A stretch of 64,000 bases of DNA from JBPEWY01 sp052032225 (lineage in GTDB: Bacteria; Bacteroidota; Bacteroidia; Flavobacteriales; Flavobacteriaceae): positions 62,001 through 126,000 of the forward strand of contig JBPEWY010000083.1 of the NCBI GenBank assembly GCA_052032225.1. Reading direction: 5' to 3'. Shown piece by piece: positions 27,001-36,300 of the stretch. The position numbers and the translations under genes were made by a program. Every line of letters begins with the position of its first letter. Position 1 is the first letter of the stretch. The notes beneath the pieces are model-generated. The model saw nothing but the letters and a program-made list of their open reading frames with translations. It searched no databases and was not told the DNA's origin.

Positions 27001-29975
27001 AAGCTGTACACGATTTAAGCTTTAAAATTGTAGATATAGATGAGAGTACAGATATTGCAGATTATGAACTGTTTAAAGAAAGAGTAACAGTATCGGCTTC
27101 TAACGGAGCTAATCCTGTTAATTTAAACTTTTCATTAGGGTCTGCCGTAGATAATGTGTCTCCGGGTGTTTTTGATGGAGTAGATTTTGTACCTACCAAT
27201 CCTCCTGCTACAGCAATGGATGATGGAAATTTAAACTTAAACTTTATTGAGCCGGTAGATAACATAACAATTACCTATACTAATCTAACAAATAATAACA
27301 GCTCAAATCAAATCACTATTCTACTGTCAGATATGACCTGGGGTTGTCCTTCTGTAGACTCAGATGCCGATGGTACACCGGATTACCTTGATAGTGATAG
27401 CGATAATGATGGTTGTGTAGATGCAAACGAAGCGTACAATGATAGTTCAGCAGATGCCGATGGTAATGGATATTACGGCTCAGGGAATCCACCGGCTGTA
27501 AATGCCGATGGTACTGTGGTTGGGGCTTCTTATGCAGGGACTAATGCTAATGTTACTAATGCAGGAACAGCAGCTACTATAGATACTCAACCTACAGATC
27601 AAACAACTAATTTTGGAGATAATGCTTCTTTTACAGTTGTAACATCAGGAGGTTCTGGAACAACGCTTTATCAGTGGCAAGAAAGTACAAATGGTGGTTC
27701 AACTTGGAATGATATCACTGATGGAGGTATTTATTCCGGAGCAACAACTAATTCGTTAACGCTAACAGGAGTAACCGAAACGATGAATGGTTATGATTAC
27801 AGAGTTGTTATTTCTCAATCAGATTTAATTTGTGAACAATACTCTAATAGTGCTAACTTAACTGTGGTTAATGTTATTGATGCTGTAGATGATAACTTCA
27901 CAGGGGTAAACGGTTATGATGGCGGATTAGTTGGTGATATCACAGCAAACGATACACTAAATGGAGTTGCCGTAAATGATACTGAAATAACAATTACCTT
28001 AGATGCCGGAACAAATACCATAGGGGCTACAGTAGATGCTGATGGCAATGTAAGCATTCCATCAGGTACAGCAGCGGGTACTTATAATATAGACTACACA
28101 ATTTGTGAGACCTCAAGCCCAAGTAATTGTGATACAGCAACAATAACTATAGAAGTAATAGCAGCACCAATAGATGCTGTAGATGATGGCTTCACAGGGG
28201 TAAATGGTTATGATGGCGGATTAGTTGGTGATATCACAACAAATGACACACTAAATGGAGTTGCCGTAAACGATACTGAAATAACAATTACGTTAGATGC
28301 CGGAACAAATACCATAGGGGCAACAGTAGATGCCGATGGTAATGTAAGCATTCCATCAGGTACAGTAGCGGGTACTTACAATATAGATTACACAATTTGT
28401 GAGGTCTTAAACCCGAGCAATTGTGATACTGCTACAATAACCATAGAAGTAACAGCAGCACCTATTGATGCCGTTGATGATGACCTTACAGGTACACCGG
28501 TTAATGGAGCTGATGGAGCTACAGCTATTGCTAATGTTTTAGATAATGATACATTAAACGGTACGTTGGTAAATGCTACAGAAGTAACAGTTACACCGAT
28601 TACAAACGGACCTTTAACTGTTAATTCTGATGGTACAGTAGATGTTGCTTCCGGAACTTCTTCAGGAATTTACACAGTAGATTATACGATTTGCGAAGTG
28701 CTAAATCCAACCAACTGTGATACGGCTACAGTAACAGTAGAAGTAGTTTCTTCTGCTATTGATGCTGTAGATGATGATTTCTCGTCAAATCCGGTAAACG
28801 GATTTACAGGAGGTGTTGCAGGTGATATTACAGCTAATGATTTGTTAAATGGTTCAGCAGTAAACGACACCGAAATAACAATTACGTTAGATGCAGGTAC
28901 AAATACCATAGGCGCTACAGTAGATTCAGATGGTAATATTTCTGTGCCTGCAGGAACAGCAGAAGGTACTTATACAATTAATTACACTATTTGTGAAGTG
29001 TTAAATAGTAGTAATTGCGATACAGCTTCTGTAACAATAGTGGTGGTGCCTGATACAGATCAAGACGGAGTGCACGATGGAATTGACATAGACGATGATA
29101 ATGATGGAATTTTAGATGTTTTAGAAGGTAATTCTGATTCTGATGGTGATTCAATCCCTGATAGTTTAGATATAGACTCAGATAATGATGGTATTCCGGA
29201 TAATGTAGAGGCTCAAACAACTGCCGGATACATACCACCATCAGGTACAGACTCAGATAACGATGGTTTAGACGATGCCTACGAAGGAAGTGGAGACATG
29301 GGCTTAGATCCGGTTAATACTGATGGGACAGACTTACCAGACTATTTAGATGAAGATTCAGATAATGATACCATTCCTGATAATATAGAAGGAAATGATT
29401 TTAATGCTGATGGAGAGCCAGACCAAGTATTTACAGGAGTTGATACAGATGGCGATGGTTTAGATGATGGTTACGAAGGTAGCGATGTTAATGATGGGTT
29501 TGATGTGAATGATGAAATAGATAATCCTGCTACAGATTTACCGGATAAAGACGGAACAGAAGATGTAGATTACAGAGATACAGATGATGATGGTGACGGA
29601 GTAGATACAGCCGATGAAAATATGGGAGATACCGATGGAGACGGAGATCCTGATTATTTAGATGCTTTTGATGATAGACCGGTACAAGTAAATCAGCTAT
29701 ATACACCTAATGGGGATAATCGTAATGAAATTCTTATTCGTAATATAGATCAGTATCCGGATAACACTGTTCAAATTTTTAACAGATGGGGTATTAAAGT
29801 ATTCGAAGCTATTGGCTATAATAATACATCAAACGCATTTAGAGGCAGATCTAACGGTAGAGCTACAGTAAACGAGTCAGAGTTGCTTCCGGTGGGCGTA
29901 TATTACATCATTATAAATTATGATGATAATGGAACAAACAGGCAAATAGCAACCTATTTTTATCTAAGTCGTTAA
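24066..29975 (+). CDS. Giant secreted repeat protein 1 with T9SS type B C-terminal (gliding-motility-associated) domain
   Basis: 1969 residues. A long signal peptide (about 1-36) has an extended N-terminal region. Then: cadherin-like segment (about 270-380), lamin-tail-like domain (from about 381; LIVNEMSNGPSGAQEWVELL), further Ig/cadherin-like modules, thrombospondin-3-like Ca2+ repeats (near 739; DTDGDGDPD), an Ig-like module (1175-1270), four 98-residue repeats (1272-1663), a second long Ca2+-binding stalk (1664-1875) and the sorting domain (from about 1876: YTPNGDNRNE, FNRWG, LLPVGVYYI). Type B domains direct export by the type IX system with a SprF-like partner, encoded next. Probably a Ca2+-stiffened surface adhesin or gliding-related filament; the ligand is unknown. 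Confidence 0.87.
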   Translation: MKFITTSINFPLHEAAKQITVTFILFFLGLILVNAQSTPTFGSSQGPIPLSGIDGQQGARYLYENVVINVNGTSNNADAVVKINELNNMTIVDVDRELGDDNRFEPLTDVTVDGGYVEWEIVFVESGTANASTDGVPIPLDSYVLEAIDVDGNEFFEAIVPESYTLEAGVSPTPGGCPQSETATNNAIGCPTDLVVSTNGNYIRFQSDSDYSSGINEDRTEFVVRLNYTNVSRIIFRNGQSIDSGQRQNSVSFLGEVNFVNENTVITNNPPTVVDNLGNTVLENSTSNPPINVLTGASDPEGNLDPSTVLLIDPSNSSNVGSVGNPLVITGVGTYTVDNSGNVTFTPATDYFGDASINFRVEDDLGATSNTATLGITVLECDAPGLIVNEMSNGPSGAQEWVELLVIGNATNPTAPVDLTGWIIDDNNGDFGTSATGVSDGHIIFGSAFNSVTPGSLILIYNQNDRDPNIPADDPTDSNGDGVYILPADHASLNGCSDLPSTTDPSYSPCTSETPRWSRVGLSNSGDAIQVRRPDGSFYHGFSYGNVDTNFPNFPCGGPSFNLGAGGVGCTFSFQCGDWQSASNFVRSDATGRTPGQVNSTENQVFINYVTSGTIDYNNKSSASNCNNAPIAVNDVFTVTQNTVMNENVLAANPTTADSDPDGDTITVTTFTINGDATVYSAGDTATITGVGTVQINTNGDITFTPDAAFTGAVPQITYEITDGSLTDTATVDITVQVDTDGDGDPDVTDPDDDNDGNPDGTDPHPLEPTAKNDALTVGEGQSDSVDVLANDDFLPGSDTSLTNLGTGTASGTVVFNNLTGELTYTPAAGEEGTTVSVDYQVCNTAVAPQVCDTATVWITVIPDTDGDGVPDDSDLDDDNDGITDADEGLCTTTSTLDWDTASWTGDPEADPTPGNPNVASTTIDGTTVTVTSSVSAGISNNFIARYFTINGTPGLQIIGRIEELDNGEQITYQLSFSQAVHDLSFKIVDIDESTDIADYELFKERVTVSASNGANPVNLNFSLGSAVDNVSPGVFDGVDFVPTNPPATAMDDGNLNLNFIEPVDNITITYTNLTNNNSSNQITILLSDMTWGCPSVDSDADGTPDYLDSDSDNDGCVDANEAYNDSSADADGNGYYGSGNPPAVNADGTVVGASYAGTNANVTNAGTAATIDTQPTDQTTNFGDNASFTVVTSGGSGTTLYQWQESTNGGSTWNDITDGGIYSGATTNSLTLTGVTETMNGYDYRVVISQSDLICEQYSNSANLTVVNVIDAVDDNFTGVNGYDGGLVGDITANDTLNGVAVNDTEITITLDAGTNTIGATVDADGNVSIPSGTAAGTYNIDYTICETSSPSNCDTATITIEVIAAPIDAVDDGFTGVNGYDGGLVGDITTNDTLNGVAVNDTEITITLDAGTNTIGATVDADGNVSIPSGTVAGTYNIDYTICEVLNPSNCDTATITIEVTAAPIDAVDDDLTGTPVNGADGATAIANVLDNDTLNGTLVNATEVTVTPITNGPLTVNSDGTVDVASGTSSGIYTVDYTICEVLNPTNCDTATVTVEVVSSAIDAVDDDFSSNPVNGFTGGVAGDITANDLLNGSAVNDTEITITLDAGTNTIGATVDSDGNISVPAGTAEGTYTINYTICEVLNSSNCDTASVTIVVVPDTDQDGVHDGIDIDDDNDGILDVLEGNSDSDGDSIPDSLDIDSDNDGIPDNVEAQTTAGYIPPSGTDSDNDGLDDAYEGSGDMGLDPVNTDGTDLPDYLDEDSDNDTIPDNIEGNDFNADGEPDQVFTGVDTDGDGLDDGYEGSDVNDGFDVNDEIDNPATDLPDKDGTEDVDYRDTDDDGDGVDTADENMGDTDGDGDPDYLDAFDDRPVQVNQLYTPNGDNRNEILIRNIDQYPDNTVQIFNRWGIKVFEAIGYNNTSNAFRGRSNGRATVNESELLPVGVYYIIINYDDNGTNRQIATYFYLSR
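27879..29054 (+). repeat. Four tandem 294-base (98-codon) repeats in giant protein 1
   Basis: Units begin at 27879, 28173, 28467 and 28761, each exactly 294 bases, encoding DAVDD, a GxxGD/ANDTLNG segment, EITITLDAGTNTIGATVD and a closing YTICE...NCDTATITIEV. Units 1 and 2 differ at about 26 positions by hand count (about 91% identical); unit 3 is the most diverged. They are Ig-like surface modules prone to copy-number change. Confidence 0.9.
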
Positions 29976-30005
29976 TAAATTAATTCAGTATTTAAGCAAA
30001 ACCAT

Positions 30006-30956
30006 ATGTTAATATTTCAATTAAATAAACGTTTTCTAAGTGTCTTAGCTATCGCATTTACTGCCTTTGGATTGTATGCACAGCAAGATGCTCAATATAC
30101 CCAGTATATGTATAATACCATGAGTGTAAACCCTGCCTATACAGGTACACGTGGTGTAATGAGCATAACAGGGTTACATAGGTCTCAATGGGTTGGGTTA
30201 GACGGAGCACCTAAAACGCAAACCTTAAATATGCATACACCAATTTCTAATAGCAGGGTTGGTTTAGGGTTTTCTATTATAAATGATGAAATAGGAGATG
30301 GTGTAAACCAAGAAACTAATTTCGATATTTCTTTTTCATATACTATACCAACATCAGAAAAAGGAAAACTTTCATTAGGTATTAAAGCCGGAGGTCACTT
30401 ACTTAATGTAGACTTTAGTAAACTCACTATTTTCGATCCAGAGTTTAATCCGGATGGTAGCCCATTAAATATAGATAATAAGTTTTCTCCCAATGTAGGG
30501 ATTGGCGCTTATTATCATACTCAAAAATTCTATTTGGGTTTATCTGCACCAAACTTGTTAGAGACGGAACATTTTGATAACTCAAGCTCATCAATAGCAA
30601 AAGAGCGTGTAAATTTATATGTAATAACAGGTTATGTGTTTGATTTGAGTGCTACCACCAAATTAAAACCGGCATTACTAACCAAAATGGTTTCCGGAGC
30701 GCCAATTCAGGTAGATCTTTCTGCTAACTTCTTATTTAATGAGAAATTTATCCTTGGTGCAGCTTACCGTTGGGATGCGGCCGTTAGTGCAATGGTCGGG
30801 TTTCAAGTTACAGACCAGTTACTGCTAGGATTAGCGTATGATAGAGAGACAACAGATTTAGGAAAAACAGAATTTAACGATGGTTCGTTTGAAGTTTTGC
30901 TTAGATTTGAGCTGTTTAAAAAAGTTAAGAAGACTGTTTCCCCAAGATTTTTCTAA
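30006..30956 (+). CDS. SprF/PorP-like type IX secretion outer-membrane protein, copy 1
   Basis: 316 residues. The signal peptide ends around residue 26 (LYAQQ) and is followed directly by the family hallmark QDAQYTQYMYNTMSVNPAYT. The body is an even series of amphipathic strands ending in aromatic residues, as in PorP/SprF barrels. In Flavobacterium johnsoniae SprF is needed for export of SprB, and related proteins serve other type B cargo. It begins 30 bases after giant protein 1 and is presumably its dedicated partner. The paralogue at 39726 has the same relation to giant protein 2. Confidence 0.9.
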   Translation: MLIFQLNKRFLSVLAIAFTAFGLYAQQDAQYTQYMYNTMSVNPAYTGTRGVMSITGLHRSQWVGLDGAPKTQTLNMHTPISNSRVGLGFSIINDEIGDGVNQETNFDISFSYTIPTSEKGKLSLGIKAGGHLLNVDFSKLTIFDPEFNPDGSPLNIDNKFSPNVGIGAYYHTQKFYLGLSAPNLLETEHFDNSSSSIAKERVNLYVITGYVFDLSATTKLKPALLTKMVSGAPIQVDLSANFLFNEKFILGAAYRWDAAVSAMVGFQVTDQLLLGLAYDRETTDLGKTEFNDGSFEVLLRFELFKKVKKTVSPRFF

Positions 30957-30968
30957 AAAAATACAATT

Positions 30969-32912
30969 ATGATTAAAATTACTCGAATTCTCTTCATCAT
31001 TGCTCTGGCTTCAATTCAAGTTGTATCAGCCCAAGAAAAACAAGCAGAGAAGGGTAACAAAAAATACGAAGAGTATTCTTTTGTTAAAGCAATAGATATT
31101 TATGAAAATGTAGCAAACAAAGGATACGTAACTGCCGAGATGCTTAAAAAACTCGGAAACGCTTACTATTTTAACGCAGACTATGAAAATGCGTCAAAAT
31201 GGTATGGTAAGTTAATACAAATGAAAGATTCTGTTATAGAAGCAGACTACTACTTTAGGTACGCTCAAACGCTTAAGTCTTTAAAAATGTATGACGAAGC
31301 AAACAAGATGATGCAGCAGTTTAATGATATAAAAGATAAAGATGTTAGAGCACAGCTTTTTAAAGCAAGAGAAGAGTATTTAGAGTTTATAAAACTACAA
31401 TCGGGAAGGTATACAATTAAGCCATTCGAAAATAATTCTGCTTATTCAGATTTTGCACCTTCTTTTTACCAAGGAAGCTTGGTTTTCTCATCTGCAAGAG
31501 ATACAGGTTCTTTAACAAAAAGAAGACATACCTGGAACAATATGCCTTTTCTTGATTTATATGGAGGAGCCTTAAACGAAGATGGTAGAGTTGTAGGCGT
31601 TAAAAAGTTTTCAGACAACTTAAATTCACCACTTCACGAGTCTAGTACAGCGTTTACTAAAGATGGTAAAACAGTTTATTTTACTCGTAACAACTATCAA
31701 GATGGCAAAGTTAATAGAGACGAAAAAGGTATAAATCGTCTAAAAATTTATAAAGCTACTAGAAACGGTGATGAATGGACTAACGTTCAGGAGCTTCCTT
31801 TTAATAGTGATAGTTATTCGGTTGCTCACCCGGCACTAAGTCCGGACGAAACCAAATTATACTTTGCTTCCGATATGCCCGGAACCGTAGGAGAATCAGA
31901 TATTTTTGTAGTTTCAATTAACGAAGACGGAACCTACGGAACACCGGAAAACTTAGGAACAGCAATAAACACTGAGGCCAGAGAAACTTTTCCGTATGTA
32001 AGTAATAATGGGTTGTTGTATTTTGCTTCAGATGGTCATCAAGGTTTAGGTGGTTTAGATATCTACGTAACTAAACTTAAATCATATAACCAAGTAGATG
32101 AGGTTATTAATGTAGGAGAACCTGTAAATTCTCCTCACGATGATTTGTCTTTTATAATTAACGAAGACACTAAAATAGGATTCTTTGCATCAAATAGACC
32201 CGGAGGAATAGGGAGTGATGATATTTACACTTTTGTAGAGAATACTGAAGTAATTTTTGAATGTAACAAATCGGTTAACGGGGTTGTTATAGATAAAGAA
32301 ACTAGAGAGATTATAGCAGACGCATCAATAAGTGTAATTGATGAAAACAACAGTGTTTTAACAACTGTAAGCTCAAATAATAGTGGTCAATATAATGTTG
32401 TGATAGATTGTAAAAAAGGGCACTTTATAAGAGCAGAAAAACAAGGGTACATTACCCAAGAAAAATATGTTAATGCTTCTTATGATATGGCTGCTCTTAA
32501 ATTAGATTTTGAGTTAGAAAAAGAAAAGGTTTCAGCTACCCAAGGAGACGATTTGGCAAAATTATTAGACTTAAAACCTATCTACTTTAATTTTGATAGT
32601 GCTACAATTAGGAAAGATGCTGAGGTAGAGCTGCAAAAAGTAATAGCAGCCATGGAAAAATACCCATCTATAAAAATAGATATACGTTCTCATACAGATA
32701 GCAGAGGAGATGATGCTTATAATTTGGCCCTTTCAGAGCGTAGAGCAAAAGCAACAATGCAGTATTTAATTAGCAAAGGTATAGATGCCTCTAGGCTAAC
32801 AGCAAAAGGTTATGGAGAAAGTGAGCTTGTTAATGAATGTGCCAATGGAGTACCATGCTCTAGAGAAGCTCACGAACTTAACAGAAGATCAGAGTTTGTT
32901 ATAATGCAATAA
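30969..32912 (+). CDS. PorE-like OmpA family protein with TPR and beta-propeller, copy 1
   Basis: 647 residues. A signal peptide (1-21, ending VSAQ) without a lipobox cysteine is followed by TPR helices (about 24-130), a PD40/WD40-like beta-propeller (about 150-430; repeated LSPDETKLYFAS-type blades), a carboxypeptidase-regulatory-like fold (437-510) and an OmpA C-terminal domain (531-647; FNFDSATIRKDA, RSHTDSRGDD, ELNRRSEF) with the Asp and Arg that grip diaminopimelate in peptidoglycan. The order matches PorE of Porphyromonas gingivalis, which links the T9SS outer-membrane parts to peptidoglycan. It starts 12 bases after the SprF-like gene. An anchoring role for cargo 1 export is inferred. 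Confidence 0.85.
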   Translation: MIKITRILFIIALASIQVVSAQEKQAEKGNKKYEEYSFVKAIDIYENVANKGYVTAEMLKKLGNAYYFNADYENASKWYGKLIQMKDSVIEADYYFRYAQTLKSLKMYDEANKMMQQFNDIKDKDVRAQLFKAREEYLEFIKLQSGRYTIKPFENNSAYSDFAPSFYQGSLVFSSARDTGSLTKRRHTWNNMPFLDLYGGALNEDGRVVGVKKFSDNLNSPLHESSTAFTKDGKTVYFTRNNYQDGKVNRDEKGINRLKIYKATRNGDEWTNVQELPFNSDSYSVAHPALSPDETKLYFASDMPGTVGESDIFVVSINEDGTYGTPENLGTAINTEARETFPYVSNNGLLYFASDGHQGLGGLDIYVTKLKSYNQVDEVINVGEPVNSPHDDLSFIINEDTKIGFFASNRPGGIGSDDIYTFVENTEVIFECNKSVNGVVIDKETREIIADASISVIDENNSVLTTVSSNNSGQYNVVIDCKKGHFIRAEKQGYITQEKYVNASYDMAALKLDFELEKEKVSATQGDDLAKLLDLKPIYFNFDSATIRKDAEVELQKVIAAMEKYPSIKIDIRSHTDSRGDDAYNLALSERRAKATMQYLISKGIDASRLTAKGYGESELVNECANGVPCSREAHELNRRSEFVIMQ

Positions 32913-32937
32913 TAAAGTGTTTAAAGCAAATAAATTA

Positions 32938-32971
32938 AAGCGGCAATGTAATAATACATTGCTGCTTTTTT
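32938..32971 (+). terminator. Terminator of T9SS cassette 1
   Basis: AGCGGCAATGTA (32939-32950) pairs with TACATTGCTGCT (32955-32966; one G-U pair) around ATAA, followed by TTTTT. It marks the end of the cargo, SprF-like and PorE-like operon. Confidence 0.88.
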
Positions 32972-33171
32972 GATTAAAACCTTATAATTGTAAGCTAAGC
33001 AAAAAAATGTTAAAAAACACAACGGTTAAGTGTGGTTACACTACGCTAAAACCTTTTTACACAACATTTTTTGGTAAAATTGCATTTGTAAAGCTATTTT
33101 TGTTTTGTTTATTGCATAAATAGTGTTTATTGAATATTAACATTTAAATAAAAAATTAAATTTGTTTAGTG

Positions 33172-33196
33172 TAAACATCTGTTAAACTGATGTTTA
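33172..33196 (+). promoter_or_regulatory. Inverted repeat TAAACATC-N9-GATGTTTA in the cassette 2 leader
   Basis: Perfect 8-bp arms with a 9-base spacer, just downstream of the possible -7 element at 33157-33164 and 105 bases before the start codon. It may be an operator for a dimeric regulator or a small hairpin in the 5' leader; no T run follows. Confidence 0.45.
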
Positions 33197-33300
33197 AGTA
33201 GTATTTTTTTTATATAAATATAATTTTGTGATAAAATTTTAGTTAATTAAGTACCAAGCCCCTTGTGTTACTAGTATTAAAAACGAATTTAATCTAAACA

Positions 33301-36300
33301 ATGCAACGTATGAGACCTGCCCGTGATCTCCTAACACCTACAAGAAAACTACACTTTATAATAGTTAGTGTATTACTACTATTAGTATCCTTTTCTTTAA
33401 AAGCACAAGATACTTACCGAGATAATTTTGGTACAGTTTCATATAATAATAACGACGGTACACAAAATTGGTCGGGTAGTTGGGATGAAGATAACGACAA
33501 TAATAATCCTAATAGTGGAAATATTAGGATTGAAAGCGGGGTGCTTACTTTTCAGGCTATTTCAAGAAATGATGAAAGAATTTCAAGATCTGCTAATTTA
33601 TCGGGTTATGGTACTGCATTTTTATCTTTTGATTATCGGGCAATTTTAAATGGAGGTAATGATGCTACAAGTGAGAATTTAGCTGTTCAGGTTTCATCAG
33701 ACGGTGTTAATTTTACTACGGTAGGTACAATTTATAATTCTAATTGGACTACATTTAATGTAGATATTTCAGCGTTTATATCTAATAACACTACAATTAG
33801 GTTTATAAACTTAAGTACATGGGGTAGTGGTGACTGGGAAAATAACAATTACGTTTTTATTGATAACCTTCAAATACTGGCATTCGCAACAAGCATACAA
33901 TTTAACCAACCACTGGTATTATTTGATGAGTTTGATGGGTATATAGATTATACATCAACGGGAGGCTCACTTAGAACACAACCAAATGGAGTGAATGCAT
34001 GTGCCATAGCATCATCATCCAGTAATACGTTAACGTCTCCGGTTCCTGCTGGTGCAACTATTCAAAAAGCGTATTTATACTGGGCACATTCAGGGGCAAC
34101 GCCAGACACTCAAGTTACTTTTGAGGGTAATAGCGTAAATGCAGATTGGGTTTACGCTACAGCGTTAGGTTCTAGAACATTTTATGGCGGAGTTAGTGAT
34201 GTAACTTCCATTATAACAGGCATATCCAATCTATCTACTAATACATTTGATTTTTCTGATTTAACGGTAGATAATAGTGCAACATATTGTAATAATCAAA
34301 CAGTGTTGGGTGGTTGGGCCCTTTTTATTGTTTATGAAGATTTAACATTACCTGCTTCTACCATTAATTTATACCAAGGATTTAATGCAGAAAATAACTC
34401 ATCATCATCATTTACATTGAGCGGTTTTTTTGCAATTGGTTCAAATGGCTCTAAGACAACAGTTATGTCTTGGGAAGGAGACCAAACACTGAGCAATAAT
34501 GAAGATTTAACTGTAACAACCGGGTTAGGAACATTTAGATTATCTGGAGATGGAGATAATAACGGAGTTACAACAGTAAACCCTTTTAACTCTACTATTT
34601 TTGATAATACTGTTATCCCTAACATAAATAACACTACATCGTACGGACTAGACTTAGACACCTACGACGTTTCTCCTTATGTGCAACCTGGTGAATCATC
34701 AGTTACAACAAATGTACAAACCGGGCAAGACCTTGTAATAATGAATGCGGTGGTCTTAAAAGTACCATCTAACATTATTTCTGGTGTAGTGTTCGAAGAT
34801 GTTAATTATGGTGGTGGTTCAGGAAGAGATAGAGTAACAGCATCTGGGGTGCCAATACCGGGAGCTACCGTAGAACTTTATGATGTTTTAGGAAATTTGG
34901 TAGACACTAAAGTTACCAATAACAATGGTAGATACATTTTTGCAGGAATGCAAAACGGAATCTATAGAATTCGTGTAGTTAACAATACAGTAAGATCTAC
35001 AAGAACAGGAGGAAGCTCTTGCTCTACGTGTATTCCGGTACAAACATTCAGAAGGGATTATGCTCTTAGTAGTTTTACAGATGTAACTAACGAGGTAGGT
35101 GGAGCTAATCCTGCAGGTCAAGATCCTGGGCCGGGTACTATAACTGGAGCACAGTCCGTTTCTGTTGTAACCATAAATAGTGAAGGAGCAGTTGGTTTAG
35201 ACTTTGGTTTTAACTTTAATACAATTGTTAATACAAATGCAACTGGTCAAGGATCATTAGCTCAATTTATAGAGAATGCTAACAATCTTGGAAACAGCGG
35301 AATAAATATAGAAGCCAATAGTATTTTTGATCCGGCAGCAGGGCAAGATGTTTCTATATTCATGATACCTTCTAACTCCGATCCGTTAGGAAGAACTACA
35401 GATCCTAACTTCTCTGGAGGAGTTGCTACCATTACAGCAACAACAATTTTACCGGTTATTACAGATGATAATACACATATAGATGGTAGAACCCAAACAG
35501 CTAATATTGGAGACACTAATACAGGAACAGTAGGTACAGGAGGAACTGTTGGTGTAGATGCAGAACCATTACCAACATACCAACTTCCTGAAATTGCAAT
35601 AAATGCAGATAATAAAAATGGATTAAGGCTAAATGGTGCAACATCAAACGTTGTAATTAGAAACTTAGCTATTTATAATGCGGTTCATGGTATTAATGCA
35701 ACAGGCAACGGAGGTTCAGGAACAAACAGAGTAGTAAGTAATATGTTGTTAGGGACCTTGCCAAATGGTAATGATCCTGGTAGCTCTTTACAAAATACTG
35801 GGTATGGAGTTCGTTTAGTAAACCCTTCAGAACTAACAGTTACATCATCATATATTGCTTATAACCAAGACGGAGGCGTATTGGGCTCAAATAACAATGC
35901 TTCATTAACTGTAACCTATAATGAAATTTTCCAAAACGGATCTGGTTCTAATAGTGCTAATGCAGTAGCAATTAATGGAGACAACAGCCTTGTTCAATAT
36001 AACCTAATCTATAATCAGCAAACAAGTTCAGGTAACCCGGATTCTGATGGCGGAAGCGGTATAGAAATAGGGAATACCACAGTCGCTTCCGGAAACAATA
36101 CCATAGATAACAACACTATATATAATAATATTTCTGCTGGTATTAATGTCAGAAATGGTGCAAACAATAACACTATTTCTAAAAACATAGTATACGGTAA
36201 CGAAGTTGGTGTTGCTGTAAATGATGAAAGCAGAGCAACAGCTGCAAATACTATTACTCAAAACAGTATTTATAACAATAACCTTTTAGGTATAGATTTA

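Larger units (their letters stand above)
32913..33300 (+). other. 388-base intergenic leader before giant protein 2
   Basis: Contains the terminator of the first cassette (32938-32971), a possible -7 element TAAATTTG at 33157-33164 with TTG 24 bases upstream (long spacing), a perfect inverted repeat at 33172-33196, another TAnnTTTG match (TAATTTTG, 33221-33228) and the motif AGTATTAAAA at 33273-33282. No reading frame of note was seen. It probably holds the independent promoter of cassette 2. Confidence 0.6.

Noticed and set aside
27879..29054. CRISPR-like or mobile repeat array
   Set aside because: The repeats are 294-base coding modules in one frame within a secreted protein, not short direct repeats with unique spacers.
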